From Leptofilum sp041748655 (GTDB lineage Bacteria > Chloroflexota > Anaerolineae > Promineifilales > Promineifilaceae), in NCBI GenBank assembly GCA_041748655.1, contig JBGTCV010000117.1, positions 54,087 to 118,086 of the forward strand: a stretch of 64,000 bases of DNA, written 5' to 3'. The notes under the pieces are model-generated. The model was not told the origin of the DNA. It ran no database searches and worked only from the letters and a program-made list of their open reading frames with translations. Each line of letters starts with the position of its first letter. The stretch's first letter is position 1. The position numbers and the translations under genes are program-made. This document shows, one piece after another, positions 50,450 to 58,645 of the stretch.

Positions 50450-52453
50450 CTACGGCCGTTCCACCAACGGCAAGAAAAGATTTTCCACATTCACGGTAAT
50501 GGCTGGCCCAACGGCCGTATCCACCCCCCACACAAAGGCATCCACCGTCAACGTCGGCGTGAAGACGCCATTCACCAGATACGGTACGGTAAACGTATCG
50601 CTGCTGTGAACGGCCGTTCGCCCATCGCCAAAATCCCAGCTGTAATTTACCGGAATGCCGCCCGTAATAGTGGTGGTATTGCTGAAAACGGCCGTTTCCG
50701 GGAAGTTCAGGAGCGTCGGGTTGACGTCAAAATTGGCGGAAACACCGCCGCCATCAAAACCAAACGGCGTAAACATCGGCCCGGCAAAGCAGGGGTACGT
50801 TTCCGGGGTTGGCTCGCCACTGACCGTCCAGCAGAAACGGCCGTTCCCATCCTCCACTTCCGGTATGCGGTCGGTGGTCGATTGCGGCACGTACCACAGC
50901 ACCAGGTTGGCATTGGCAATTGGCTCATCGTTCACATACCGATCCGGCCCCTGCTGATGGTCGGCATTGCAGCAGGTGCTGGAGCCAAAGCTGGGCAGAT
51001 CAGTGTCTCCTTCCTCTGGCTTGTGCAGCGTTATGTAAACAAACGGCGCGTCGTCCTTGCCCCCATCGTCAAACTGCCCCAGCCCTGGTTCGATGTAGAA
51101 GCCCGCGCCGCCCGCGTCCATCACCAACCAGGCGGCGTTATTGTCGTTGTGCTGATGTGGCCCATAACCTGCCGATTCGTACGGTGTGCGATACGTTTCA
51201 GTCTGCTGGAACAGCCACTGTTGATTCTCCCAAATGGCAAAATTGTCATTCTCGTCGCCGTCCACAGCGATGTCTATGCGTACCACGGGGCGGTAGACCG
51301 GCTGCTGCATGGCGGGATCATCGCCACAGCCCCGTCCGTACGCGCCAACAACGACCCGGAAACGGCCGTCCACAAAAAACTGGTACCGCTGATCATACCG
51401 GTAATTACACGCCGCCCCCCACTGCTCCATGCGGAAATCCTGCACCACCTCAAAGCCCACCACAGTGCTGCCGTCCAGCAAGTCGTGCACCCCTGTTTCG
51501 CCGTACGCCGGAATGGGGAAGCCACCGCCGCTGCCGCCGCAGCCGGTCACATCCACAAAGCCAGGAAATTGATATTCACCATTGTAATCGACGTGCCACT
51601 CTGGCAGCGAAGCGCTGGTGAGAACAGTACGCCCCTGGTAGGTGACGTTGTAAACGCGCAAGCCATCGGTGCCGGTCGTTTCGTAGCTCAACGCCCAACC
51701 ATCCCTGCCAACGCTGCCGGGAGCGGGACAAAAGCCCCCTTCTGGCTGGTAAGGTATGGTGCTGCCATCGTCGGCCACGGTGGTCCAACGAAGCCCCGCC
51801 ACCGTTTCCGTGGTCAGATCAACAATCGCCCAGAGGATGCGGTTGCCCAGGCGGAAGGTCGGCCCCGCGCAGAGATGCCCCTGGTCGCAGGCGGTGCCGC
51901 GCAGCCCGGCAGCCACGGGAGCCATATCCGCCTGGGTTGGCTGGAAGCCCAGCGCGGCAATGACGCCAGGATCGTTGAAGGCCAGCGCCAGGGCGCGGTT
52001 GGCCAGCCGCTGGTTGATGCCGGGCTGCATGTTGGGCTGGTGCAGCACATCGCGCACCACGCCCGCGTCGGTATCAACAACGGCCGTTACCGTCCCGTTC
52101 GCCTCAAAGTTATAAATTTCTACCTGGTAGCAAACGGCCGTTGCACAAGCCGCGCTCGCCTGGGTAAACTGCTGCCCCATGCGGCGCACGCCAAACACCT
52201 CGCTGCGCTGCCCGTTGGTCAGCTGCTGCACGCGGGCATCGGCCAGGGCCAGCGCCTGGGCGTCTTGCTGCTCACTGGTGATGGCGGTATCTAACGGCAG
52301 CGGCGCGCTTTTACCCCGCACGGAAACGGCCGTTTGCCCCAATTCCCACACCAGCAAAAGCAGCGTCACCCCAAAGATGATCCACAACAACACCAATCCT
52401 CGCTCCAATTGCTTTTTTCTCTGTGTCCTTTGTGGCTTAATTGGCTTATCCAA
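50450..52453 (-). CDS. Secreted copper-amine-oxidase-like protein with PKD domain
   Basis: A 667-residue protein with a signal anchor (LVLLWIIFGVTLLLLVWELG). The middle resembles copper amine oxidases: GWALSYETTGTDGLRVYNVT followed by YQGRTVLTSASLPEW; the cofactor-site region WGAACNYRYDQRYQFFVDGR (family N-Y-D/E-Y, the first Tyr becomes topaquinone); and NLVLWYVPQSTTDRIPEVED. Copper His residues are partly different from the consensus (HQHNDNN is present; HIPR is lost), so activity is uncertain. A PKD-type domain follows (WDFGDGRTAVHSSDTFTVPY), ending NLFLPLVERP. It overlaps the Rieske gene by eight bases; last of a three-gene minus-strand operon. Confidence 0.65.
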   Translation of the reverse strand: MDKPIKPQRTQRKKQLERGLVLLWIIFGVTLLLLVWELGQTAVSVRGKSAPLPLDTAITSEQQDAQALALADARVQQLTNGQRSEVFGVRRMGQQFTQASAACATAVCYQVEIYNFEANGTVTAVVDTDAGVVRDVLHQPNMQPGINQRLANRALALAFNDPGVIAALGFQPTQADMAPVAAGLRGTACDQGHLCAGPTFRLGNRILWAIVDLTTETVAGLRWTTVADDGSTIPYQPEGGFCPAPGSVGRDGWALSYETTGTDGLRVYNVTYQGRTVLTSASLPEWHVDYNGEYQFPGFVDVTGCGGSGGGFPIPAYGETGVHDLLDGSTVVGFEVVQDFRMEQWGAACNYRYDQRYQFFVDGRFRVVVGAYGRGCGDDPAMQQPVYRPVVRIDIAVDGDENDNFAIWENQQWLFQQTETYRTPYESAGYGPHQHNDNNAAWLVMDAGGAGFYIEPGLGQFDDGGKDDAPFVYITLHKPEEGDTDLPSFGSSTCCNADHQQGPDRYVNDEPIANANLVLWYVPQSTTDRIPEVEDGNGRFCWTVSGEPTPETYPCFAGPMFTPFGFDGGGVSANFDVNPTLLNFPETAVFSNTTTITGGIPVNYSWDFGDGRTAVHSSDTFTVPYLVNGVFTPTLTVDAFVWGVDTAVGPAITVNVENLFLPLVERP

Positions 52454-52793
52454 GTTTCACCTTCACAATGCCATTTTCCAGTTTGATGGGGTACTTTTTG
52501 AGGCGGTAATTTTCATCTTCGGGCCAGAGGATACGGCCGTTGCGCACATCCCAGCAATAGTTATGATCCGGGCAGGTCACTTTATACCGGCTGATCCACC
52601 CTTTGCCAAAATCGGCCGCCGCGTGGGGACATTCCGCCGAGAACGCGTACAGCGTACCGTCCCAGCGAGTAAGAATAATTTTGTGGCCATTGAGAGAAAC
52701 GGCCGTCATCTGATCGGCCTGCACGGTGTCGGCGGCAACGGTGGTGAAGTAACCCTCGGCGTCCGGGGTGGCTTTGGAGCGAAAAAGGTTCAT
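52446..52793 (-). CDS. Rieske [2Fe-2S] domain protein
   Basis: About 115 residues, a free-standing Rieske ferredoxin-type domain: first iron-sulfur ligands CPHAAADFGKGW, second set CPDHNYCWDVRNG. The C-x-H and C-x-x-H pairs are complete. Small Rieske ferredoxins donate electrons to oxygenases or other redox enzymes. ATG 52793 begins MNLFRSKATPDAEGYFT; the farther upstream frame lies in the repeat. It is between the thioredoxin-like selenoprotein candidate and the copper-amine-oxidase-like gene in one transcriptional direction. Confidence 0.9.
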   Translation of the reverse strand: MNLFRSKATPDAEGYFTTVAADTVQADQMTAVSLNGHKIILTRWDGTLYAFSAECPHAAADFGKGWISRYKVTCPDHNYCWDVRNGRILWPEDENYRLKKYPIKLENGIVKVKLG

Positions 52794-52817
52794 GGGGGTT
52801 TTATACAACAAGGGGAA

Positions 52818-52852
52818 GTAATTGGGTAATTGATCAAAAATTACCCAATTAC
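52818..52852. repeat. Palindromic repeat, AATTGGGTAATTGA family
   Basis: GTAATTGGGTAATT and AATTACCCAATTAC are perfect mirror arms around GATCAAAA. Located between the redoxin and Rieske genes. Confidence 0.85.
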
Positions 52853-53457
52853 TCAACTGGATCGGGTTCAGCCATAAGCGCCTCAATGGCGGCTACGGCT
52901 GCCAAATCAGAGCCACGGGTAAATTCGCCGATATGTTGGTAGCGGATACGGCCGTACTTGTCAATCAAATACGTTGTTGGCCAAAAGCGCTGGTTATAGG
53001 CACGCCAGGTCAGCCGGTCATTGTCGATAGCCACCGGGTAGGTGATCTCGTATCGCTCCAGAGCGTCACGCACGTTGTCCACCTCGCGCTCGTAGGCAAA
53101 TTCTGGATAATGAATGCTGATAACCGTAAAATCATCCCCTTCGTACCGTGATTGCCATTCCTTGACCCAAGGAATCGTCCGTTGACAATTAATTCAGCCA
53201 AAGGTCCAGAACTCAAGCAGCACCACCTTGCCTCGCTGCGCCGCCAGCGTCACTGGGTCATCGCTGTTGAGCCAGACGTCATTTCTAAACTCGGGCGCTT
53301 CGCCCATGTCGGATAAATCGACCACAATCTCACCTCGTGTGGGCGGCACCTCTGTGCCGCTGCTGGTTTTTTCGGCAGCAGAAGTCATGCAGGCTGTTAT
53401 AGCAAGAATTAGTGTGAGGAAAACGGCCGTTCCCCAAAAAATCTGTCTTCGCCCCAT
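52849..53457 (-). CDS. Thioredoxin-like lipoprotein with in-frame UGA, probable selenoprotein
   Basis: A 202-residue TlpA/ResA-like redoxin. A lipoprotein signal (LTLILAITAC, Cys near residue 23) tethers it outside the membrane. The active site reads LLEFWTFG-UGA-INCQRTIPWV: the stop codon UGA (53194-53196, residue 88) is where homologues have the first Cys of the CxxC site (WTYGCINC). The same frame continues intact for 114 residues (TVISIHYPEFAYEREVDNVR; AYNQRFWPTTYLIDKYGRIR). A hairpin at 53157-53175 meets the bacterial SECIS rules. The likely product has a U-x-x-C redox site. A simple nonsense mutation is the alternative. Confidence 0.8.
53157..53175 (-). promoter_or_regulatory. Candidate bacterial SECIS element
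   Basis: In the mRNA, AUUCCUUG-GGU-CAAGGAAU is a perfect eight-base-pair stem with a three-base loop starting with G. The loop starts 26 bases after the in-frame UGA. Described bacterial SECIS rules require a small loop with a G among its first two bases and 16 to 37 bases between UGA and loop. All are met. No selenium genes are visible in this window. Confidence 0.7.
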
Positions 53458-53873
53458 TTATCACCTCCAGAGGAGTGTTCAGTAAACAGTAAACAGTATT
53501 CAGTTACTGACCCACTGATTACCGATTACCGTCCCACTCTACGCCAGACAGCTTAAAAGGGGCTTACAAAAAGCTTACCCGATCAATCTTCACCCACCTT
53601 TTACAAAAAATTTGCGCTCAAGGGACACAAAATTAAGAAAAGTCAGCTAGATCGTAATAAAACCTGCTATACTTTTTTATAAACCGCCATCAAAACACCC
53701 TTGCGTTTTACCCACTGCGGTTTTCTTAAAAGAGAGGTTGCAGTCTGTCATAACCTTCCTGTTCATACTATACCGAACACGGCTATAAACTGATATTTTG
53801 AAAAGGGGACTGGAAATTAGAGATTAACCAGTTTCCACTCTCTAATCTCCAAAAAAACGCTAGTTTATGCCCT
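53458..53873. other. Gene-free stretch between the redoxin and cyclase genes
   Basis: About 415 bases between divergent genes. It holds degenerate palindromic repeats (CAGTAAACAGTAAACAGTAT near 53473; CTGATTACCGATTACCG near 53515; the GGAGATTAG-type pair near 53813-53852) and must contain promoters of both genes. No convincing gene or RNA is seen. Confidence 0.5.
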
Positions 53874-55667
53874 GTGAAAGTATATCTAGGCCAGCCAGAG
53901 GATGCAGCGTTGAACGAACAACCATCAATTACCCAGATTCAAACGAATATCCGACAGCTCCGAGACCTGATAGATAATCTCGGCAGCACCGTCAATCAAC
54001 AGCACCAAACCCTCATCACCACCCGCGCCGAAATTGCCCAACGCTCGGCTGCCCAATCCAGCGACGAATTGGCCCGCCTGCTGGTCCATGTGCGGCGCAA
54101 CCTGGAAGATTTGGAGCGCCGTTTTGAAGCGCAGCAAAAAGAGCAGGAGCAGCTGCAAGCCCTGCAGCAGATCAGCGGCGTCATCAACTCCTCGCTGAAC
54201 CTGAACGAGGTGTTGGGCTTTGTGATGGATTCCATCATCGACCTGACCAAGGCAGAACGAGCCATCTTGCTGCTAAAAGATGAACAAACGGGTGAGCAGG
54301 AAGTGCAGCTGTACCGCAACGTGGATCGCGAAACCATTGAAAAATCTTCCACCTTTGAAATTAGCCGCAGCATTGTGCGCACCGTGGCCGAAACGGGCGA
54401 ACCGGTAGTAACGATGAACGCCCAATCCGACAGTCGCTTTGCCGCCCAGGAAAGCATCATCAGCTACAACCTGCGCTCCATTTTGTGCGTTCCGCTCAAA
54501 ATCAAGGATGAGATCACGGGCGTCATTTATGCCGACAACCGCATTGCGGCGGGTGTGTTTGGCAATACCGACCGGGATTTGCTGGCCTCCTTTGCCAATC
54601 AGGCCGCCATTGCCATCGACAATGCCCGTCTGTTCCGCCAGACACAGGACGACCTGATTGAGATTACTGAAATGCGTGATTTGATGGACAACGTGTTTGC
54701 TTCCATCGCCAGCGGTGTCATTACAATTGATGATGAGGAGCGGATTGCCCTGTACAATCGGGCGGCAGAAAGAATATTGGGCTTCCCGGATACGGCCGTT
54801 CTCCACGAAACATACAAAACAGCCATGCAAACCCTCGGCCTGCCCGTCGAGCCGCTCATCCACGATGTCTGGATCAACGGTGGGGCACACAACACCGAAG
54901 TGGATGTCATCGTCAACAAGCGGCCGGGCATGACTTCGCTCAACCTCACCCTTACCCCCCTGCGCGACTACGGCCAGGAGATGCTGGGTGTGGCCATGGT
55001 GCTGGACGACGTGACCGAAAAGAAGCGCCTGGAAAGCGTACGCCGCTACCTGCCCCCCGCTCTGGTAGACCAGATTCGCGACCTCGACGCCGCCCAACGG
55101 CCGCAGCGCAGCATCATGAGCGTCATGTTTGCCGACGTGCGCGGCTACAGCACCTTCAGCGAACACGTCGATCCGGAAAAGCTGATCCAGATTATCAACG
55201 GCTACTTCACCGAATTTGTCTACGCCATCAACGAATATGAAGGACTCACCGACAAATTCATGGGGGATGCGGTGATGGCCCTGTACAACACCCCGCTCAA
55301 CCCGCAAGAAAACCACGCCGAGCGGGCTATCCGCACCGCACTGATGATTCGCCAAAAAATGCAGCGCTACCTGGCAGAACTGCCGGAAGAGCGGCGGCTC
55401 CATTTTGGCATTGGTATTCACACGGGCGAAGCGGTGGCGGGAAACGTCGGCAGCAGCCTGCGCAAGGATTACTCGGCCATCGGCGATGCGGTGAACCTCT
55501 CCAAGCGCATCCAGGAAAACGCCCAGGCCGACGAAATTCTGATCAGCAGCAGCACCTACGAACAGGTGAAAAAGTGGGTTCAGGCGGAGCCGCTGGAGCC
55601 AATGAAGGTCAAAGGCCGCCAAACGCCGGAACTCATTTACCGATTGGTGGGGGATTTAGTTGGGTAA
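53874..55667 (+). CDS. Adenylate/guanylate cyclase with GAF and PAS domains
   Basis: A 597-residue protein. Coiled-coil N-terminus (residues 20-95), a GAF domain (about 100-265: RSILCVPLKIKDEITGVIYA), a PAS domain (about 280-395: LMDNVFASIASGVITIDDEE) and a class III cyclase domain (about 415-590). The cyclase has both metal Asp residues (FADVRGYSTFSEHV and LTDKFMGDAVMALYN), and IGIHTGEAVAGNVGS. It makes cAMP or cGMP in response to ligands or redox state sensed by GAF/PAS. GTG 53874 starts it, with no strong ribosome-binding site. Confidence 0.88.
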   Translation: MKVYLGQPEDAALNEQPSITQIQTNIRQLRDLIDNLGSTVNQQHQTLITTRAEIAQRSAAQSSDELARLLVHVRRNLEDLERRFEAQQKEQEQLQALQQISGVINSSLNLNEVLGFVMDSIIDLTKAERAILLLKDEQTGEQEVQLYRNVDRETIEKSSTFEISRSIVRTVAETGEPVVTMNAQSDSRFAAQESIISYNLRSILCVPLKIKDEITGVIYADNRIAAGVFGNTDRDLLASFANQAAIAIDNARLFRQTQDDLIEITEMRDLMDNVFASIASGVITIDDEERIALYNRAAERILGFPDTAVLHETYKTAMQTLGLPVEPLIHDVWINGGAHNTEVDVIVNKRPGMTSLNLTLTPLRDYGQEMLGVAMVLDDVTEKKRLESVRRYLPPALVDQIRDLDAAQRPQRSIMSVMFADVRGYSTFSEHVDPEKLIQIINGYFTEFVYAINEYEGLTDKFMGDAVMALYNTPLNPQENHAERAIRTALMIRQKMQRYLAELPEERRLHFGIGIHTGEAVAGNVGSSLRKDYSAIGDAVNLSKRIQENAQADEILISSSTYEQVKKWVQAEPLEPMKVKGRQTPELIYRLVGDLVG

Positions 55668-55688
55668 GTTAATCTAATTGAATTTTTA

Positions 55689-55722
55689 ACGCTCTTCTCA
55701 ATTTGGGGAGGGCGTTTTTTTG
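55689..55722 (+). terminator. Rho-independent terminator after the cyclase gene
   Basis: AACGCTCTTCTC and GGGGAGGGCGTT (with a G-U pair) form a 12-bp stem with an AATTT loop, then a run of seven Ts. It lies 21 bases after the cyclase stop codon. Confidence 0.9.
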
Positions 55723-55740
55723 TAGGCGAGCAACGGCCGT

Positions 55741-56070
55741 TTACCCTCCAGCCGTTACCGATTCCAGCGTCTCACTAATCCAACTATTCAAGCTCTTGTT
55801 GGCGCTACGTGCCTTCACGCTGATTTTGCGATGCAACTCCGGGTCCAGACGAATGCTAAACTTGCCAGAATATGGTTTTTCTGGCGATTCACCCCGTTCC
55901 GCACAAAAAGCCAGATAATCTTCAACGGACTCTTCAAAAGCCTGCTTCAACCCCGCCACAGATTCTCCCTCAAAGGTAATCACATCTCGCAAGTTGATCA
56001 CCTCACCATGAAAGATTTCTGCCTCATCATCAAACTCGACCTTTGCCACATATCCTTTATATTCCATCAT
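55741..56070 (-). CDS. hicB: HicB family antitoxin
   Basis: A 109-residue protein: the HicB fold from YKGYVAKVEFDDEAEIFHGE through ITFEGESVAGLKQAFEESVE, and a C-terminal ribbon-helix-helix-like GKFSIRLDPELHRKISVKAR with SANKSLNSWISETLE, which binds DNA. It overlaps hicA by four bases. As in other type II systems the antitoxin should bind and neutralise HicA and repress the pair. Confidence 0.88.
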   Translation of the reverse strand: MMEYKGYVAKVEFDDEAEIFHGEVINLRDVITFEGESVAGLKQAFEESVEDYLAFCAERGESPEKPYSGKFSIRLDPELHRKISVKARSANKSLNSWISETLESVTAGG

Positions 56071-56285
56071 AATGTTACTCCCGCTTCCTGGAGAAATCTT
56101 CTCACGGATTTAACAGCACCTTTGTTCGTTTCGGGGCGTGGATGGGGCCGGTGAAACACAGCCCGCACATCGTTGAGCGCCACACGAACCCTTGATCCAC
56201 TTCCCTCCGAAATTTCTGCGCCAAGCACTGCAAACAAAGCCTCAATATCTCGCCAGGCAATAATGTGTTCAACCCTCAACGACAT
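56067..56285 (-). CDS. hicA: HicA-family toxin (mRNA interferase)
   Basis: A 72-residue protein. The double-stranded-RNA-binding-like fold has WRDIEALFAVLGAEISEGSG then VRAVFHRPHPRPETNKGAVK and RRFLQEAGV, matching the HicA/YcfA consensus (usually with a GSH-x-x-F-R-H-P motif). The catalytic His is present as FHRPHP. HicA cuts mRNA. The start overlaps the GNAT stop by about 17 bases. ATG 56285 is the usual-length start; 56312 is possible. Confidence 0.85.
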   Translation of the reverse strand: MSLRVEHIIAWRDIEALFAVLGAEISEGSGSRVRVALNDVRAVFHRPHPRPETNKGAVKSVRRFLQEAGVTL

Positions 56286-56793
56286 CCATAATTTTAACAT
56301 AACGTAGCTCATACAATTCGATCCCGCCGGGTCGGCTCTCTACCTTTGTCGCACCATCTGGCCTGAAGCCAAACTGCTCATAAAAGTGAATGGCTCGCTC
56401 GTTCCCGGCCAGCACCCATAGCGATACGGACTCGTAACCTTGTTTTTCCAGCCGGGCAAAACCTTCTTTCATGAGGGCCGCGCCAAAGCCTTTGCCCCAC
56501 CGGTCTGGCAGCAGGTAGATGGCGAAAATTTCGCCAGTCTTGTCTTGATCTAAATCTTCGTCGCGGCAACGGCCGTATGAAACAAACCCCACCACCTGCA
56601 CATCATCTTCATACACGGGAACAATATTTGCCGGGTCAGCAAGAATATTTTGCCACTGCGTGATGCGCCGCTCGACCGAAAGATTGTCCAAAAAATCATC
56701 CGGCAAAAGGCCACGATAAGCACCTTGCCACGATTGCACGTGAACGGCCGCAATTTGTTGCGCATCTTCCACTGTTGCCACCCGGATTATCAT
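56269..56793 (-). CDS. GNAT family N-acetyltransferase
   Basis: A 174-residue GNAT. MIIRVATVEDAQQIAAVHVQ and SWQGAYRGLLPDDFLD open it; the acetyl-CoA pyrophosphate site is LLPDRWGKGFGAALMKEGFA, and LWVLAGNERAIHFYEQFGFR follows. This pattern fits small-molecule or N-terminal acetyltransferases; substrate unknown. The 3' end overlaps hicA, so it may be co-transcribed with the toxin-antitoxin pair. Confidence 0.88.
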   Translation of the reverse strand: MIIRVATVEDAQQIAAVHVQSWQGAYRGLLPDDFLDNLSVERRITQWQNILADPANIVPVYEDDVQVVGFVSYGRCRDEDLDQDKTGEIFAIYLLPDRWGKGFGAALMKEGFARLEKQGYESVSLWVLAGNERAIHFYEQFGFRPDGATKVESRPGGIELYELRYVKIMDVVEG

Positions 56794-56795
56794 AT

Positions 56796-57503
56796 TCACT
56801 CTCCACCAAGCCACTTTGCCACGTCAGAAGTCCAATCAGAGTCATTATCCTCATCAAATAACGCTTCCACGCTTTTTATCCACCCCGCTGATAAACCATT
56901 GAGTGCTTCATCTTTGCTGGCCACCCAACGTGACGTAGCTCCGCGCCATTGAGTCTGCCGCACCCGTCGGCTTTCATCCAGCCAGTAACGATTCCCCGGC
57001 TGACCACTGGCGTATTCCCCAACCAGCCACAATTTTAAGCGCTGCCCATCGATCACAACATTATCCCATCCGTGAGATATAAGCTCTGCTTGGCCCAGAA
57101 CGGTACAAGACCCATCGTCTATTTGGGTGAACGATACCTTGGCACCTTCGAAAAAAGGCATCGTTACCACGAGGGGGTAATTGCCGTACCTGGGGCGGGC
57201 GTTGCCTGAAATAGTTTCTGTGAAAATATCTTCATCAACCTGGCAAATCATTTGGTTATCCACAAACTTTACCTGAACGGGCGCACCATCATTTGTGTCA
57301 AAAAGGTACGAGTGGGCCGGATAGCCAACTGCATTGTAGAAGGAAAATTTGTGGCGAAACCTGGCCGTGCCGTAGATGATGTGTAGAGTGGTTGTAAAGA
57401 TGTTGGGGGGGGAGGATACGGCCGTAATCCGCCGCAAGAAACCGACCTTCTTTCCTTCAACAAAAAATGATTCCCAAACCTCACCCAGCAAACCTGTTCT
57501 CAT
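56796..57503 (-). CDS. Hypothetical protein, beta-rich
   Basis: A 235-residue soluble protein of no family I recognise. It has repeated strand-like stretches (FTTTLHIIYGTARFRHKFSF, YNAVGYPAHSYLFDTNDGAP), an acidic C-terminal tail (EALFDEDNDSDWTSD) and no signal peptide. It lies two bases upstream of the GNAT gene in the same direction, and so probably forms an operon with it and hicAB. Confidence 0.55.
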   Translation of the reverse strand: MRTGLLGEVWESFFVEGKKVGFLRRITAVSSPPNIFTTTLHIIYGTARFRHKFSFYNAVGYPAHSYLFDTNDGAPVQVKFVDNQMICQVDEDIFTETISGNARPRYGNYPLVVTMPFFEGAKVSFTQIDDGSCTVLGQAELISHGWDNVVIDGQRLKLWLVGEYASGQPGNRYWLDESRRVRQTQWRGATSRWVASKDEALNGLSAGWIKSVEALFDEDNDSDWTSDVAKWLGGE

Positions 57504-57538
57504 TCAACTGTTCAATCCCTTGCCCTATCAGCCAATAT

Positions 57539-58030
57539 TCAGGTGAAGTCCGATGAAAGCGCGCCAATGTATGCGATGCCGCGCTTTGGATCGCGGAACT
57601 GCCGCAAACGATGCAGCGCAATGCGAAAGCCCTGCGCTTCCCAAAATGCCAGAGCTTGTGGATTATCTCGTCGCACATTGAGTTCTATCAATTCAACGCC
57701 GAGCTGATCCAATTCTGCCAAAACAGCTTTCACCATTGCAGAGCCATGACCGCTGCGGCGAACCTCTGGCAGCACAAAAAAGTCTTCAATCAGGGCTGAA
57801 TGCTTTGCCTCATTTATTACGAAAGCGACAAAACCTATTTTACGGCCGTCTACAACTGCCCAAAACAAACGCAACCCATCATCTCCAAAAGGGAACCGCT
57901 CCTGAAAATATGCCACTTGGCTTTCCTGGTTTTTGACGACATCACTGCGCGGCATTATCTCTTGCCAGTACGTCTCAACCATTTGGCGAAAGTCGCGAAT
58001 ATCTGTGAGATTTACTCTTTCGAGGTTCAT
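57539..58030 (-). CDS. GNAT family N-acetyltransferase
   Basis: A 163-residue GNAT with the acetyl-CoA site VLPEVRRSGHGSAMVKAVLA and ELNVRRDNPQALAFWEAQGF. Preceding strands show the FAVINEAKHSALIEDFFVLP-like region. Substrate unknown. ATG 58030 is chosen over the far upstream ATG at 58099, because similarity starts with LERVNLTDIRDFRQM. It stands in the same direction as the hypothetical protein and the other GNAT. Confidence 0.85.
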   Translation of the reverse strand: MNLERVNLTDIRDFRQMVETYWQEIMPRSDVVKNQESQVAYFQERFPFGDDGLRLFWAVVDGRKIGFVAFVINEAKHSALIEDFFVLPEVRRSGHGSAMVKAVLAELDQLGVELIELNVRRDNPQALAFWEAQGFRIALHRLRQFRDPKRGIAYIGALSSDFT

Positions 58031-58108
58031 GGTGAAAGCACCTCTGTGGTTTCTCTGTGAAACTCTGTAATCCTCCGTGTTCCTGCTTTTTGGGATCAAT
58101 CCTGGAGT

Positions 58109-58516
58109 TCAGCTTCGGTTCTCCTTGCGAATGACCAGCTTCAGTCCCGACCAGGTGGCATCAACGGCGCACACCTTTACATCGACCAATCCCAGCGGCA
58201 GAATCACTTCCCGAATCACGTCTTCGGTAACGTCTGTGGGTACCTTCGACGCTTTTTTAGGCCAGGAGACCCAAATCATGCCATCTTGCTTGATGCGGTC
58301 CATGAACGTTTCGATGCTGGCAGCTAAATCCACCCGGCTGGTGGTGAAAAAATGAATCATGTCCAGCTCGTTTGTCAGGCAGTGCAAAATTTGTACCCTA
58401 TCCGGCAGCGGCGCAACCAATTCCGCGTAGTTTGTGGGCGGATTTTTGGCATACAGCCGGAAGCCTGGTTTGATACCTAACTTTTTGACGAGGGGTGTAC
58501 CTGAATAACCTGCCAT
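58109..58516 (-). CDS. DUF3052 family protein
   Basis: A 135-residue protein of the DUF3052 type: AGYSGTPLVKKLGIKPGFRL at the start, DMIHFFTTSRVDLAASIETF, and WVSWPKKASKVPTDVTEDVI. The last motif, W-V-x-W-P-K-K-A-S-K-V-P, is diagnostic. Function unknown. ATG 58516 preferred; a GTG precedes it by three bases. Confidence 0.88.
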   Translation of the reverse strand: MAGYSGTPLVKKLGIKPGFRLYAKNPPTNYAELVAPLPDRVQILHCLTNELDMIHFFTTSRVDLAASIETFMDRIKQDGMIWVSWPKKASKVPTDVTEDVIREVILPLGLVDVKVCAVDATWSGLKLVIRKENRS

Positions 58517-58645
58517 CACTGTACCTGCTTGTTGAGATTTGCTTGATTACCAACAACTTGTTTGCGTACGCCAGATTATACTCTGACTAACCGGTTTTTA
58601 CGGCCGTTCCCCCATTCCCGCCATCTCAGTTATAATCAAACCATC

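Noticed and set aside
50606..52294. Long plus-strand reading frame opposite the amine-oxidase-like gene
   Set aside because: It is a shadow of codon-biased coding DNA on the other strand; the minus-strand protein has signal peptide, family motifs and neighbours.
53194..53196. UGA as simple nonsense mutation making a pseudogene
   Set aside because: Possible but less likely: exact position at the catalytic cysteine, intact downstream frame and SECIS-like hairpin point to selenocysteine. Not excluded without the genome.
54273..55622. Long minus-strand frame opposite the cyclase gene
   Set aside because: The plus-strand protein has GAF, PAS and cyclase motifs; the minus frame has none.
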